Assembly (NCBI GenBank): GCA_012512995.1
Contig: JAAZDA010000220.1
Span: 1 to 6,290, forward strand
DNA from: Clostridiales bacterium
GTDB taxonomy: Bacteria; Bacillota; Clostridia; Lachnospirales; Lachnospiraceae
Reading direction: 5' to 3'
Length of the DNA: 6,290 nucleotides
The position numbers and the translations under genes are program-made. The notes beneath the pieces were generated by a model that saw nothing but the letters and a program-made list of their open reading frames with translations, made no database searches and had not been told where the DNA came from. Below are positions 5,257 to 6,290 of the stretch, piece after piece (the first letter of the stretch is position 1; the number at the start of each line of letters is the position of its first letter).

Positions 5257-6207
5257 ATGGACGCGACAGGCAAAACATTTGCTATCGTAGTCAAATCAGC
5301 TGGCAACCCTTACAACGAAAAAGAGATTGAAGGATTTAAGGCAGTCATAGAAGCAGCAGGCGGCACATGCATTTCCAAAGAGCCTGAAGCTGCAACAGCA
5401 GATGCACAGGTCTCTGTAATCCAGTCGCTTATTTCTCAGGGAGTCAACAGCATTTCAATCGCTGCAAATGATGAGAACGCACTGCAGTCAGCTCTGCAGG
5501 ATGCTATGAATGCAGGAATAAAGGTCAGCTGCTTTGACTCAAAGGTCAATGCTGACAGCCGTCAGACATTCTGCAACCAGGCAGGCACACAGGAGATCGG
5601 ACAGGCTCTTATGGACGCTGTTCTTGATATCTCAGGTGGCTCAGGCCAGTTCGCTATTCTTTCAGCAACAAGCCAGGCTACAAACCAGAACGCGTGGATC
5701 GATGCTATGAAGTCTCTCATGGAGTCAGACAGCAAATATGCAAATCTCGAGCTCGTTGAAGTTGCATACGGCGATGATGAGCCACAGAAGTCAACAGACC
5801 AGACTCAGGCTCTCCTTACAAACTATCCTGACCTCAAGGTCATCTGCGCTCCTACAACAGTAGGTATCAGTGCTGCAGCAAAGGTACTTCAGGATCAGAA
5901 GTCAACAGTCAAGCTCACAGGCCTTGGCCTTCCTTCAGAAATGGCTGAGTACATCGGTGATGATGACGCTCACTCATGCCCATACATGTTCCTCTGGAAC
6001 CCGATCGAACTCGGCGACCTTGCAGCTTACACAGCAATCGCACTTGTTAACGGCGGAATTACAGGAGCAACAGGCGAGAAATTCACAGCTGGCGATATGG
6101 GTGATTACACACTTACAGATGCCGGTGACAACGGTTCAGAAATCATCCTTGGGCCTCCTTTTGAATTCAATGCTGATAACATAGCTGATTGGAAAGACGT
6201 TTATTGA
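5257..6207 (+). CDS. Residual open frame: periplasmic-binding domain of RhaS type
   Basis: This 316-residue frame from the first ATG after the stop covers the whole Peripla_BP_4-type domain. IVVKSAGNPY (10-19) is the first beta strand and ligand loop, SISIAANDENAL (66-77) and CFDSK (92-96) are typical hinge and pocket segments, and ATNQNAWIDAMK (141-152), YGDDEPQKS (171-179) and CAPTTVGI (197-204) closely recall rhamnose-binding RhaS. LWNPIELGDLAAY (246-258) and the end ILGPPFEFNADNI (297-309) also fit. AI-2-binding LsrB is the nearest alternative, but it differs at the ATNQNAW and NPIELG segments. The ATG has only GGCGGA directly against it, too close for an effective ribosome binding site. 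The codons before it (5140-5256) encode the Ala/Thr linker of the lipoprotein, so this start is probably not natural. If used, the product would stay in the cytoplasm. Confidence 0.75.
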   Translation: MDATGKTFAIVVKSAGNPYNEKEIEGFKAVIEAAGGTCISKEPEAATADAQVSVIQSLISQGVNSISIAANDENALQSALQDAMNAGIKVSCFDSKVNADSRQTFCNQAGTQEIGQALMDAVLDISGGSGQFAILSATSQATNQNAWIDAMKSLMESDSKYANLELVEVAYGDDEPQKSTDQTQALLTNYPDLKVICAPTTVGISAAAKVLQDQKSTVKLTGLGLPSEMAEYIGDDDAHSCPYMFLWNPIELGDLAAYTAIALVNGGITGATGEKFTAGDMGDYTLTDAGDNGSEIILGPPFEFNADNIADWKDVY

Positions 6208-6290
6208 TCAGCATAATAATCAGTATGACCGGAAGCATGAACAATGAAACAAATCAAAACCAGATGAAATGAAGTAAGATGGGATCGGCA
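6208..6290 (+). other. Downstream flank, no gene or terminator seen
   Basis: The 83 bases after the binding-protein stop hold no hairpin with a T-run and only very short frames. An ATG at 6279 is open to the edge but has only four codons and no good ribosome binding site. The absence of a terminator leaves room for the operon to continue, for example into sugar-catabolic genes. Confidence 0.4.

Larger units (their letters stand above)
5059..6207 (+). pseudogene. rhaS: Sugar-binding lipoprotein of the importer (RhaS-like), interrupted by in-frame TAA
   Basis: From the ATG at 5059, preceded by a strong AAGGAGG (5046-5052, 6-nt spacer), the frame gives a lipoprotein signal, then TAA at 5137-5139 as codon 27, then continues without any other stop to TGA at 6205-6207. 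The whole locus is 382 sense-length codons including the bad one, normal for a lipid-anchored sugar-binding protein. The stop falls in a Ser/Thr-rich stretch (SSS, stop, TSTAT), so one change such as TCA to TAA explains it. The intact remainder means either a recent nonsense mutation or a base-calling error. TAA ends permease 1 in this operon, so general reassignment of the codon is unlikely. Without the signal joined to the domain, no exported binding protein would form and uptake should fail. Readthrough or a substitute binding protein elsewhere are alternatives. Confidence 0.8.

Overview
This window carries a carbohydrate ABC-importer operon on the + strand and, facing away from it, the start of a small-enzyme gene on the - strand. 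Between them lies a 780-bp intergenic region dense in repeats and inverted repeats. Several features suggest a low-to-mid GC Firmicute, most likely a gut or rumen Lachnospiraceae/Clostridia member. These are the strong AGGAGG-type ribosome binding sites, a short lipoprotein signal ending LLAGC followed by a Ser/Thr/Ala linker, and the codon use. The assignment rests on style, not on a database match.

Left part (1-675, - strand): an open frame of 225 codons runs off the left edge. It has a clear Shine-Dalgarno site and a near-consensus promoter (TTGAAA, 17 bp, TATAAT). The product looks like two tandem L-rhamnose-mutarotase-like (RhaM/RhaU, DUF718) domains. Only the second keeps the expected Tyr and His.

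Middle (676-1455): from left to right there are the promoter of the left gene, a 9-bp direct repeat, a 63-bp tandem array (four full copies plus part of a fifth, 778 to about 1052), and a compact element of three hairpins closed by a 9-bp outer inverted repeat (about 1052-1232, including a perfect 19-bp palindrome). These are followed by nested dyads over a weak candidate promoter (1227-1292) and a locally GC-rich, foldable leader (1291-1410) in front of the operon. I recognise no known RNA or mobile-element family in this stretch.

Right part (1456-6207, + strand): a double-NBD sugar ABC ATPase, two BPD_transp_2 permeases and a periplasmic-type sugar-binding protein follow each other closely (4-bp overlap, 1-bp gap, 78-bp gap). 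The binding protein resembles the rhamnose-binding RhaS family. Together with the divergent mutarotase-like gene this suggests uptake of L-rhamnose or a similar deoxy-sugar, with the mutarotase supplying the right anomer.

The most notable point is that the binding-protein gene has an in-frame TAA at codon 27. It lies just after the lipoprotein signal, and the rest of the frame is intact. As written, the importer would lose its exported, lipid-anchored binding protein, so this is a fresh nonsense mutation, a sequence error or, less likely, recoding.
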